Notes under the pieces: model-generated
What the model was told of the DNA's origin: nothing
The model's input: only the letters and a program-made list of their open reading frames with translations
Databases searched by the model: none
Shown: one piece after another, positions 1 to 11,310 of the stretch
Numbering within the stretch: position 1 is the first letter of the stretch
Layout: the number at the start of each line of letters is the position of its first letter
Source of the DNA: Motacilla alba alba
Taxonomy: Eukaryota > Chordata > Aves > Passeriformes > Motacillidae
Assembly: GCF_015832195.1 (NCBI RefSeq)
Contig: NC_052027.1
Span: 10,784,149 to 10,848,148, forward strand
DNA length: 64,000 bases
Direction of reading: 5' to 3'
Made by a program: the position numbers and the translations under genes

Positions 1-2649
1 TGCCATCCTGCCCCAAACTAAATCTATATGAGAAGGGATGGGAGAGGTTTCCCAGCTAAGCACTTAATTCCCAGTGCTGTTATCTACACAAACATGTTCA
101 GTCCTCACAAGATGCCCACAAAAAGTAACAGAAAGGGAAAGAAGATGGAACATATAAAATTTCTCAAAACATGTAAAAAGTTTTATCAATAGGTGTTCAG
201 ATTCCTAAAAGAGAAGAGCCTGAAACGAGAATAGTTTAAGTATGTAATAGAAGTGGTAAGTGAGAGAACAAGAATGAAAATAACTGAACTTCCATTACCT
301 TGTGACAGCCCAAAGCCCAGCCACACAGAACAGGGTGGCAGCAAAAGGGCAAGGTACCCGAGGCGATGGGGCAGAAGTTTTTTCTGGGTTCAGACCATGT
401 TCCCTCTCATATAGATAGAATGCTGAAAGCATGGCCATCTTCCTGTGAGTCTTTCACACTGCCTAATTTAGGTTTTACACAATGCTATGCACGGGGCTGC
501 AGAGAGCAATTGAAAACATCTTAATGAGGAGCTCGGGCTCCTTACATAGTCCATGAAGAGAGTTGGTGACTGACAAACAGCTGAGGAAGCCTGGGAGGGA
601 TCAGAGCTGCTCTGCTCTGTAGAAAACACAAAGCACAGCACAGTATGAACTTTCTCCCTTCAGGCAGGAAATAATTGCCTGCCTTCCCAAACCAGGGCGC
701 TTCTGTGCCTACGTGTCACTGGATAAAGTTTTCAGCTGAGTAAAGCACAAAATAGGAGGTAGCCACCTTCAGGGTTTATCAGTGTGGGATGGAGGGCTTC
801 TGGGTTGTAATTTGGGATGCAAATACAAACACCCCTTTGCACTTTGCTGAACCAGCTTCAACACACGAGGCTCTGAGGAACTGCTTGTTCGAGAGAAAAT
901 CCAAATCTGGTGGTAAACTCAAGATTTGGCAGCCACAGCTGGTTGGGACCTTACCGTTGCCTGCAAGCCTGTGCTCCGAGGTGGACAAACTGGGTGGTAA
1001 GGGTAAGAAATGAACAACCTGATCTCCTTCTGTGAGACCCACAGCTGGCTGATGGGACCTGGACTGTCTCCAGCAGTGGAGGCACATTTTGGGATTCCTG
1101 AAGTTCCCCACACCAGGGGCCACTGGTGTGGTGCCCAGCTAGAGTCATACCCCACGTGCAGGCTTTTCTGGGCTGCAACAGCCTGCTAATTCCAGGGAGA
1201 TCCAGAATAAGCATTACTGTTAGACATAGGCCTAAAGACACATTAAAACATAATGAAGTGTCTTAATCACCCTTTACAAGCTAAATTTATCACAGGGAAC
1301 CCTGTAAAATGAAAGTGAAAGAGTAATTCCACAATGACGCTTACCCAAGATGGATTGAGAGATATTATTTGTTGTTAATGAATGGCAAATTCATTGCTGT
1401 CTCATCTGCAGGAATGAAATTTGTGGGCACATGGAGCAAGGGCCCTGGGCTGCTTTGAGAACATTCTGTAATCAGCTCACGGCACCTGTTAAAATTGCCT
1501 GGGAGCTTGGTTACACTGCTGCTCTAAGGCCCAGGCATGTCTGCCTCAAAATCCTCTCCTAACCTGGGGCTCAACAGCTCTGTGGCCCCTCCAGATTCAA
1601 TTGACTCCATCAGCAGGATTTTACTTCACAGAGGCCAGGGGGAGAGCACAATGATTTCTGCAGCTTCTTTAATGAAGCCAAGACATCTCTGCCTAAGAGG
1701 TATGTTTCCCTGCATAATTAAATATTTGGCAGAGGATAAATATTCCAGGCAAATACCCCAGGTTCCCAGTGTCTGCTGGGCACCTGCAAAGCTGCTGTCC
1801 CTATGCACGTGCATCCCCACCAGATGATGCAGAGCACAGGGAAGTTCTGGTCTTTTCCTGTCTCCCTGTGGCCGTCTCAGAGCTCCCAGCGCCCCAGACA
1901 TGCACAGTTCACTGCAGCCAAAGGGCAGTGCAAGCAGACATCCCTCAGGATCTCTCTCTCCCACAGGCTGCCGCTTGGGCAAAGCCCCAGCCAGCCTTCA
2001 GTGCTGCCCTGGAGAGCAAGGGTTTGATGAACATGCTGAGTGGCCAGATGGACCACATCCCACTGGGCTTCATTACAGACCTTTGCTCTGTTCAGCTCAA
2101 GTGGTCAACAATCTCTGTCCTCTAGATGTGCCCTGATGTGCTGTTTTCCTGTAGCTTTAATGACAGCCACGCTGTGTGTTGTGAATGCAGAAAAACACAC
2201 AGACATGCCAGAAAGGCTCTTTGCTCCCGTCTGCTTGAAGCCTCCAAGGACCCTGGGGCTAGGAGAGCACCCAGCTGCCCCTCCAGCTGAGCAGAAGCCC
2301 TTGCCTCTGACTGTCACCAAGGGCATATCCATTAGGCAAGCCAATGCAAACTCCTCTGAACACTGCGGGAGTGAATTGGAATAATTTCCATCACAGATCC
2401 ACCAGACATCTCATGCTCCCCTGTGCCCATTTCATGAGTGCCCTTTCTGTGTGTCTTTTCTACCTTTTTGACCCTGAGTTTACACCTGCGTGCTTTAAGA
2501 CACCATAACTCTGCTGTTTTCCTGCTCTAGCCCAGGCCACAGCAAAGCTGAACTTTTTTTCACAGGGCTAATTTCTGCACAAAGCAGCAGGGGCAAGATG
2601 CACTCTTGAAGGATAAATGCTTTAGGACTGTTCCAATGGACATTATAGG
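1..2649. other. Non-coding unique sequence, no gene seen
   Basis: No exon, RNA gene or recognisable repeat is visible. Open frames are at most about 119 codons, overlap on both strands, and match no family I know. An AT-rich stretch at about 1715-1755 carries several TAATTAAATA- and GATAAATA-like words of the kind found in enhancers, but nothing decisive. Confidence 0.6.
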
Positions 2650-2815
2650 AAGTCTCAAAGCACAGCTGGAGAGGTCCAGCTCACTGCTTTACCACCAATT
2701 CACTGCATGAATGTGGATAAATAAATCATTTCACCTCTTTCTGCCCCCATATAAAAAGAACTGATGGTGCCTTTCCTTTGTCAAACTCTGAGAGATCTCG
2801 GGATAAAACACACTC
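2650..2815 (+). repeat. Ancient MIR/CORE-SINE-like remnant
   Basis: The segment follows the order of the MIR/amniote CORE-SINE family. It has a 'cactgcatga' block near 2701, then 'aaatcatttcacctctt' (about 2722-2740), 'ctgcccccatataaaa' in place of the usual 'cagtttccccatctgtaaaa', and finally a block near 2780-2800 recalling the 'tttgtaaagcgctttgagatct' tail of amniote SINEs. It is heavily diverged, as expected for a copy predating the bird radiation. The family assignment rests on remembered consensus sequence, and exact ends are uncertain. Confidence 0.5.
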
Positions 2816-5800
2816 AGAGTTTTATTAATTCTTCTTTTGGGCTCTTGTTATTAAAGTGATCTGTGTGGTCATGCACCTTTGAAGTAAATATCAGCAGGAA
2901 ATAGAAAAAGAGAGCTCCCCAGCATCCAGGGATCAGACAGTCCCATCGATTGCAAACACACAGCCTCATTTAAACGAGTGGGTGCTGCACACACACAGCA
3001 GCCAGGACTGTCTGCTCCCAGCCAGTTCCAGCTAGATGTCCTGAGTAGCCTCCTGGACACACATCCAATCAAACTGATGGTGCGGGGAAAAAAATCCTTC
3101 TTTCTACATTTGCAGTTCTGCCATCATCAGAAGCCGGTGGCGTCGCATGACCTTCCTGCCAGCAGACGATGGCTGAGCTGTGTATTTTCCTTGAGGGTCT
3201 CATATATCGTCCTCCTGAAACGTGGCTGAGGCAGGTAACTGTTTGTTAGGCTGTGTGCTGGAGGATTGTACAAATACAGCTTCTTCTTGTCCTTGAAGAG
3301 CCTATAAATAAATGGGCTCTTACCTTGACTGCAGGCTGCAGCATTAGTCAACACTCAAGCAGTTCATTTGGAAATTTGTACACAATAGAATCCAAGACAC
3401 TTGAAAAAGCAGCAGAATGTACCTTTTTTGTGTGGAACTGGATTTAGCGCTTGAGCAAACTGCTGGACTAATGGGCAGAGGGACCAAAGGTTTGTATCTG
3501 ACCACAGCAACGTGGCTCAGCCAGCCATGGTGCCTATGCTCTCTCCTTTGCCACCCCAGCAATGGCTCCAGAGCCTTCCAGGGGGAATGAAGGATCCCAA
3601 CCAACCCTCTGCTTTCAAAAGTGGTTATATTGCACAGTGGCTCTCTGTCCCCGGGTCATGGTTTTTTATTTGGCCTTACAGCCTGAGAAATAACAGGACC
3701 AATTCTCTTCCCACCATCTATTCCCTCCCTACTTACCTGATGTGAGTTTAAAAAAAATTACTGTCTGTGCTGTCCAGGTCTGGATATGCAGCATACCTGC
3801 AAAGCAGGTCCAAAGCAGTGTGCAGGAGCTGGATGTCAAAACACAATATTTCTCTTCTGGTCATTTTTAAAAATATGTAATAATTACAGTAATTTTTTCT
3901 AGCTCTTATTAGCCTTATAGGTGGATGATTTACATTATTACTCATTACCACACTACCACTTACATAATTTATATTGTTTATGGTCTTGCCACTTTAATTA
4001 TTTAATTTTGCAAAGTATTTTGGAGACTTGTTTGTCCAGTACAACATACTGTGTCAGCCTGACACATCTTGTACTGCTGTGATTTCTGGCAGTCCCACTG
4101 CACAGGAAAGCAAAGGGCAAAACAAAAGAGTCCTCAACCTTGTCACCTGCATGAAACGAGCCCAGACTGATGGGTCTTGTTCCATGAGTTATCATCTCTC
4201 ACCTCAGTTGCATTGGTGGGATCCTGTGCTATTCCTGAGGACCAAGAGCAGGCTCTACACAAATGCCTCTGAAGGAGGAATTAAAAACCATCACATGCTT
4301 AGTGAGGCTAAATGAGTATTCAAATTGGCTGATAAAAAAGTAATGAGGAATGCCTGCAGCCCTGAGCCACCTAAAGAAAATCAACAAATGCCAGCTACAA
4401 TGCAAACACTTTCCGTGGTTGGAAGTGGGGATTTCAAAACAAGGCACAGAGGGCTTGTGGGGATGACTGGGGAGAACAACACAGGAATTGCATCTGCTGT
4501 AGGATGTGCAAGGGAAAAATCAAAGGAGAATTTCTCACTGAAGGCAAAGACAGAGCCAATCCACGGAGCTCGCATCTGAAACAGGGCACCTAGGCAGACT
4601 CCTGCTCCACCCTCCCAAGGAGGAAAACCTCCCCTGGGTATTGTATGGTCTCCTTTAGAGCTGAGCAGTGGACTGCCAGGCTTCCTTCTGCAGCTTTGAA
4701 GCTCAAGGAGTATCTCTCAAGGACATCTTCAGGTTTGGGTTCAGGTTGTTCCCAGCCATCCCCAGGTTGCTGGAGGGATGTTCTGCCACCACACATGGTT
4801 TCATAAAGCATAACGCCATGCTCCCATTGCATCATAGTTGTTCCATAGCATGGTCCTGCTTGGGATGCTTATCCCTCACCCCCCATAAACACATGGGAAT
4901 TTAGCCCACTTGAGGCTCCACACCTTCAGATGAGTATAATTGACCTCTGGTGCTTTCTACCTCCTTCCCTCAGTGGTGGGATCTTAAATTCCATGCCTTA
5001 AGCTGGGGTAGATAAAGCTGGTGAGGTGAGTGCTGTTCCAGGGCAAACACCACAGTGCACAGAATTGGAATGGGCTACCAACCACCACGTCCCTCAGTCA
5101 TCCTGAGGGGGATGAAGGAGAGGAGGAGGTGATGATGGAGATGTGTCTCTCAGAAGCATGTGAAGAGAACTATATTAAAGATTGTGAAACTCAGGTACCC
5201 TGGAGACCATATAAGTATCTATGACAAGACAATGAGAATAATTAGCTCAACAGCTGTGGGTACTGATCAGGAGCATTTTTAACAATATCCTGTCATGTTT
5301 GGGTCTATTACTACAGTCCAGTGAGGTGTGATGTCATTTTTCATAGTGATGGCTTTCTTTCCAGGAAGCATTGAGGTGAGCTTTCATTTCAGTAGGTATC
5401 TTGAGGGTCCTTGGTGTATTTTGTCTCTCATTTAAAACTCAAAGCACCTTTTACAAATGACAAGCCAAAGAGCTCGAGTTTAACAGACCTGTGGGAATAA
5501 AGGCTGGGTCTGCAGGTCTACGGTGTTAGAGTGTAAATGAGCTCAGAAGCAGGCCAAGCAAGATTCAGAAGGCATACTTAAATGGGTAACAGGATTTCCT
5601 GGCCTTCTAGGCACAAAATATTTCCCTCAGCAGGAGGGTTGTTATTATATCTCTTGTGTTATTTCTCTCCTCTGCTCAAGAATAGCGGCTTAGCAGAACA
5701 GCCAAACTTCAAAATGTGAATGAACAAGGATGGAGAAGTTGCACCAAGTGTCATCCTCAGAGTACCCCGAGTCCAAGCTGGGGTGGCAGCCTGTGGTGTC

Positions 5801-6620
5801 TTCACAGAGGCTGTCTCTCACACCCTCCAGAATGACACCTTCACGTGAAGAAAGCCAGCAGAGGAGGGACAAGGAACATTGACTTCCACACCACAGCTAG
5901 AAATGACAGGAGTGTGAAATAAGAAAATCCTGGAAGAGAGCCAGGGAATGTGTTTTCCAGAAGCATATAATCTGCAATTGGGCTAATTCTGATGTATTTG
6001 TGTCTCCAATTCTTTGTTTCCCTGTTGCTTGTATAACTCTTGATTGGAACATTTGACGTCGCTTTTGTGAGTTCCTAAATCCAATCCTCTCTGATGATGT
6101 ACATGAATGTGCATCTGATGGATGTTTTCCAGCACCTTTTTGTTGCCTCAATTAAGGGATAATGAACAAGAATTGTTCCTATTTGTAAAACATCTCCTGC
6201 TATTTCCTGCTTCCCAATTGGTTGGACAATATGTCTTAATTAAACACAAAGCCTTGCAACTTCTTTCAGGGGAGAGGGACCGGAACTGGGAAGAGAGAAA
6301 GAAAAGGAGGAGGAAGGGAGAGGTGGGAGCCCTTTGCACTTCCAGTGACTTGCTTGCAGAGGCATTTTTGATTTGTTGCACTAATGGTCGCACCTTGCAG
6401 TTTTCTCTGAGTCTGCTGCTGGGGGAATAGGTAAGGACATCAGAGCAATCTCCACTCAAATCCATAACTTACAGAATACCAAAATCAATGCCTCAGGGAA
6501 TAAGAAATGAGATGTAGAGACTTTCATTTTTAGTTATCAGACAAAATCTTGTTCATCTCCCAAGGTGCAAAGTGAAATAGCCATCACCTGCTAGGTCCTA
6601 TGTAATATAAGCTTATAGAG
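2816..6620. other. Non-coding unique sequence, no gene seen
   Basis: No supported exon or RNA gene. The piece at about 3745-4030 is distinctly AT-rich, with A and T runs and 'ttaattatttaatttt'-type words. A purine-rich tract lies at about 6285-6325 (GAGAAAGAAAAGGAGGAGG-type). The small open frames have no recognisable content. Confidence 0.55.
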
Positions 6621-6694
6621 AAAATAAAATAAAATAAAATAAAATAAAATAAAATAAAATAAAATAAAATAAAATAAAATAAAATAAAATAAAA
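6621..6694 (+). repeat. (AAAAT)n microsatellite
   Basis: A perfect pentanucleotide repeat of the unit AAAAT, 14 full units plus a trailing AAAA, with no interruption. The purity indicates a young, length-variable locus. It is preceded by 'cttatagag' and followed by 'ccagaag'. Confidence 0.97.
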
Positions 6695-7113
6695 CCAGAA
6701 GACATTGCACTATATCTGCATCAGCAGTGATCACAGGAAAGATGAGGTAATGAATTTTTAGCAAGCTCATCAGTGTGGGTTGATATCTACCAGGGTGGAG
6801 GGTGAAAGTCCCTTTGCACTGCCTCTGCTGCTGTGTGAATGGAGAGCAGGCATGTCATGCCATCTTTCACCAACACACCGTGCATTTGATTATGTGATTC
6901 TAAATCACATCCCTCCAGATGAGAGCACAAGCATGTACCATGCAATTTCATGTTGTAGTCCAATTAAGGGTATTACAGAGCGTTGTCTGTCCTGCCCATG
7001 GAAAAGCTTTAGCCTGATCTTTGGCCTCTGAGATCTCTGACTTCCGATTAAACATGTGTTTCGTTGTCTTTGGATGAAGCTCAGAATGGGTGATGGTGTC
7101 AGCCCTAGGTCTG
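6695..7113. other. Non-coding unique sequence, no gene seen
   Basis: Short unique stretch between the microsatellite and the CpG cluster. No exon, RNA gene or repeat is recognised. Confidence 0.5.
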
Positions 7114-7314
7114 TCGGATCGGCTGTTCCTCTGCCTCCTCTTCCCTTTCCAGCGAGCGCAGGGTGTGACGCTTGCGGGGAGGATGGGATTACTCTCTCCA
7201 ACTGATGCTGTGGCTGACTAATCGAATTCTATCCGCCCTTCCCACGCCGTGTCTGCCAAACGTCCCCATGCGCAGAGGACGAGGGGCGACCGCAGCCAAC
7301 GCTGGCCCCACGCG
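7114..7314. promoter_or_regulatory. Compact CpG-rich cluster, possible regulatory element
   Basis: Eighteen CpG dinucleotides fall within about 200 bp, while the surrounding kilobases have very few. The block includes 'ccatgcgcaga' (7266-7276), a partial match to the NRF1 core. It could be the promoter of an unannotated transcript, an orphan CpG island or a conserved enhancer. No reading frame or splice pattern I can see supports an exon. The CpG count is read directly; the function is inferred. Confidence 0.4.
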
Positions 7315-10300
7315 GGGAGCCTGGCCCCTGGTTTAAGTGGAGCCATATGTTTAATGCATAACACACAACGCTGGCAAAGGAGGGAGGCGATAGAAGTCTT
7401 TGGAGCCTGTGTTACACATGCAAATACCGCCTGTGAAAGGCAAGTCTGTCTCCTTTGACACTGTTTGTAATCCTGATGTCATCCTCTTCACTCCCTCTCG
7501 CGCACACAGTGTTTATTTTGTCACGGTGCATCTGAACACAAGACTAAAACCCTGTGGGGCAGCAGAATTTTGCACATTTTCCAAAGCCAAGTCTTCATCC
7601 CCACAGAATATGTACGTTTAAATATAGAAAAGGAGAGGCATGACAGAGGGATGAGGGAATTGCATCTGGTGTTTGTCATTGTAATGTAACTCTGTAGTGG
7701 CATCTGTGAGCCTAGAGCAGCTCCAGCTGAAATAACTGGACAACCTTTTCTCTCTGCTGGGATATCCCAAGCAAACCCATGCCCTGAGCTCTGCCTTTTC
7801 TTTATATTTGCTCCAAGAAATCTGGAAGCAAATATTGGATCTGTTCAGCAAAAATACTCCATTTGCTCTAGTGTATCTAACCCATCTGTAACTGAAAATG
7901 AGAAGGCATTGATAGACTCTATGACTTTGTGTGGACAAAAGAAGGGGCTTTAACCTATCTGAATCCTGGCATCATCTCCTGGTTCACAAAATCAAGAGCA
8001 GCAGCATAAGCATCTCCCATTGCTCTGCCTCAAAGTCCCAGTCTGAAAGCACCTTGCCAGATAAGCAAGAAGAGCTGAATCTCCACGGTCCCCTCAAACC
8101 CCAGCTTCTCTGAAGCTGGCAGTGAAAGGACGAGCTACTTTGTTCTCTGTGTTGATACCATGTAAAATGTGCTTAGGCACCCTAGAGATGGAGGCTTCTG
8201 TAACAAAGAGATAAGCTGGAGGTGGTGGCAGCTCTGGTGATAGGGAAAGGGATGTTGGAGTGCTGGACACAATGCTGAGGCTCTCAGGAAGACATCAAAT
8301 GGGCTGATAAGAATATTCCCCATCCAGGCAGAACAGAGACCCGGTGGCCAGACCTTTATCTTTCCCCCCACATGGGCTCCCTCCTCTCTTTTGTGATAAA
8401 AAGCCTTGTGCTTAGAGCAAGGGAAATAAAAAGCACCAAATATCCCTGGGCCTCTTCTTCCTCAGGAGGGGACTGTGCCAGCTTGGCACTCTTTTCTCTT
8501 ATCCCCTCCTTTCCTTCTCAACCTCTCATCTTTTCCTGGCTCCTCCAGCCCCATCCCTGTCCCTCCTGCCTGTGCCTTGTCCCAAGAGCTGGCAAAGCCA
8601 TGGACATCCCAGTGGGAAAATTGCTGCTCTGTGCACAGGAGATACCATAAGGTTTATTCTTTTTTCCACTACTATTTAAAAAAATTCTGCTAGCCACTCA
8701 ATAATTAATGCTTATGAGCACTGATTCAGCATGTCAGGAAAAGAATTTTGCACTCTTATTGTAGACTTTTGTAATTGAATCTTATGCTGTTATATTAGTG
8801 TGGCCCCAGGTGAGTATGCAATAGCTGAGGGGGAAAAAAGGTAAGATAAAGGAATTACAATAGAGCCAAGCTAATGTGAGAACAAGGCAATGTCTTCTGT
8901 GCCTCAAGGTGTTAAGTTAATCTCTGATAAGTTATTAACTTATTAATGGGCTGAGAAGGGATGAACTACTTTTCATCCAAAGTCCCAAGTGCTCCTTGTT
9001 TTCTTTCACATGCTTCTCCTTGTCAACTAATTCTCCTTTGGCGCTCTCCCCCATTGCCCTGCCTCCCTTCTTCCACGTATCCTGTTTCAGCCTAAATGAA
9101 ATCTGCTCAGAGAGCTGCTCTGTGCAGTGATCACATTGTGCTCAACACCGGGGACGTGGGGACTTCAGGAGAGATTCAGGGACAGAAATCTGAAAGGATG
9201 AAAGATAAAGAAGTCATTACAGAAGTTTCTAATTAATCTCTCCTCCTATTGTTGACTAATCACTGATGTGACAAAACAAAAAACAGGGTAAAGGGGTCTT
9301 CAGATAAGAAAAATGGACTTGGAGTTATGCTCCTCCATCCCAGCTCTCAGTTCAGCACTGGTTTCACAAGTGAGTCTTTCTCCACTCAGAACCCAGTGTA
9401 TGATGCATCACCTGAAGTCATGGCCTTTGATTCCACTTCCTCCAAAACCAGAGCAGAAATTTCAAACTGATGAAATGGGGTGAAATTCTGAAAAGCTTTT
9501 GTTGAGGGAAGAAGTACAGGTCCTGTCTCGTTCTTGTGGGATGTGATTTCTCCTCAGAGCTGGATTCCCTTTGCCACTGAACTGTCTCAGCAATCCCTCC
9601 TTTTGAAGCCACTACTGCGCTCGAGGGAGGCTTTTCCCTCACTGTTCCCATTGCAAGTCTCAGAGCACAGACTGGAAACCACAGCTTGTACCCTCCTCCA
9701 GGTCTCTCCTGCCAAGGAGGGGCATCTCCCAATGGTGCAATGAGGACGTATTAAGCTGATCACAAAGTTCAAAGCTCTCCTTTATGTGTGGTTCAACAAG
9801 GGATGGGTCCAGAGTTTTTTCCCAGAGCTGATCCTTTCATCTGGCCAAAAATGAAAAGGAAATTGTTTAAGTGTGCTGGGTTGAGTGGCCATTCCCTTGG
9901 CCCAGAGAAGCAGAGTTAGAGAGGGTCAGCACATCAACACAACAGATTTCTGACTTCTGCACCAGACCAGAGACCTCCCTGCAACACCCCACCAGAGCAT
10001 GACACTGTTTCTCCAGTATTAAAAACAAACTGTGCTTTCAAGCTTCCCTTTCAAGTTCAGACACCAGTGCTGAGATTGCAGGAAGCAGAAAAAGGATACT
10101 GTTCATTATAATCTGCAGAAGATGATGAACCTGATAATTCCTCCACATGAAAAATCAATGACCTTTTAGCTGGAAAAAGGCACAGGCCATCACATGCCTT
10201 ACCACAAAGCAGGGGGGGAATAAAAAATAGCCAGCAGCCAACTTTGGAAAAGCACACAAGGGTTCTTCTTCAAATTAGCCAAGGCTTCAGCCCAAGTCTT

Positions 10301-11164
10301 TCTGTTTGCTCAGAGACAGGTTGGCATCTCTGTCTGTGCTGCTGCTGCTGCTCCTGCACGGGGTAGAGAGCTCATCAGAGCATGAAAGAGATTGTGATAA
10401 AGATACACTGACTGCCAGCCTCCTTCCATTGGAAGCAGGCTCAACTTCATACCCGAGTGACATCTCAAACACCAGCACCAGAGAGGGGGAGGGAGGGAGC
10501 TGCTCTTTCTTTGCCCTTTCTGGTTTTGATATTATGATTGTTATTTGCAATTATGCATTGCTAGGGCAGCTTCTCAGGTATATAAACAGAGGCAAAAAGT
10601 CCCCTTTCCCCTCCCTGCTTCAGTGCATGCTGCTCTTTCACGCTGCACCCAAGCTGATTGAATTGTTTGATAGATAAAAGCCTTAGTTGAAGATTCCCCT
10701 GCATCCCCACTTTGTGAGCTATTCCCATGCCAGTTCTGCTTTCCAGCAATATCAGCTGTGCATATAAATTTTCAGACTCATCTGGATGAATTCTCTTCTG
10801 CCAGCCAGCTGTTTGAAAGCATTCCCTGACACCACATGCCATTTGCTCTGCGGAGGTTGGCTGGCACTGGGATGTTGCTGTTCTGCCAGGATGTGATGCA
10901 CTTCTCACCATGACAGGGAAGGGGGAAAAACTCCTTCCATCTCCAGGGCTTGCCCACAGTGAGTGGGTTAGTCCCTATGAAGGCTTTTCTAAGCTTTGCC
11001 AGCTGAGAACAGCTTAAAAATGGTCTTCTGTCAGCTGAAGTTCATAATGCATGCCAGGTCCACGGGAGGATACCACAGGAACCATCACCAAAACACTTTT
11101 TTGTGTCAGAGAACCAGCTATGCTCAGGAAAGTAAGATGCCTTACAGACATCTAGCCAGCAAAA
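7315..11164. other. Non-coding unique sequence, no gene seen
   Basis: Unique DNA. A short CTG run lies at about 10337-10355. The open frame covering it (10306-10677) opens at TTG rather than ATG, so its leucine-rich 'signal peptide' look is an effect of the CTG repeat. A 17-nt palindrome lies at 8927-8943. Confidence 0.55.
8927..8943. promoter_or_regulatory. 17-nt perfect palindrome, HNF1-like
   Basis: ATAAGTTA-T-TAACTTAT is a perfect inverted repeat with 8-nt arms around one central base. It resembles the inverted GTTAAT half-sites bound by HNF1-type homeodomain proteins but does not match that consensus exactly. A related 'gttaagttaat' lies just upstream at 8911-8921. Binding is not shown. 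Confidence 0.35.
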
Positions 11165-11310
11165 CACAATGACCTACAGGTAACCAGGTTAAATCTACAC
11201 TGTCCCAAGTGCCTCATGAAACCATTGGTGTGGTGTTCTCCCTCTGTAAATTGGGGGAAATAATAGCATTGTACCTCACAAAGGCACTGTCAGGAGGAAT
11301 ACCCCAGTGA
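11165..11310 (+). repeat. Ancient MIR/CORE-SINE-like remnant
   Basis: The order of blocks follows the 3' half of MIR: 'gtcccaagtgcctcatg' (about 11202), then 'ttctccctctgtaaattggg' (about 11239-11258), then 'gaaataatagcattgtacct', then 'cacaaaggcactgtcaggag', corresponding to the usual 'cctcagtttccccctctgtaaaatgggg-ataataatac-ttacctcacagggttgtgagga'. Diverged, and boundaries are approximate. The assignment is by remembered consensus. Confidence 0.6.

Noticed and set aside
10306..10677. Frame beginning with a leucine-rich, signal-peptide-like stretch
   Set aside because: It starts at TTG, not ATG, and the leucines come from a CTG repeat. There is no splice or promoter context and no recognisable domain.
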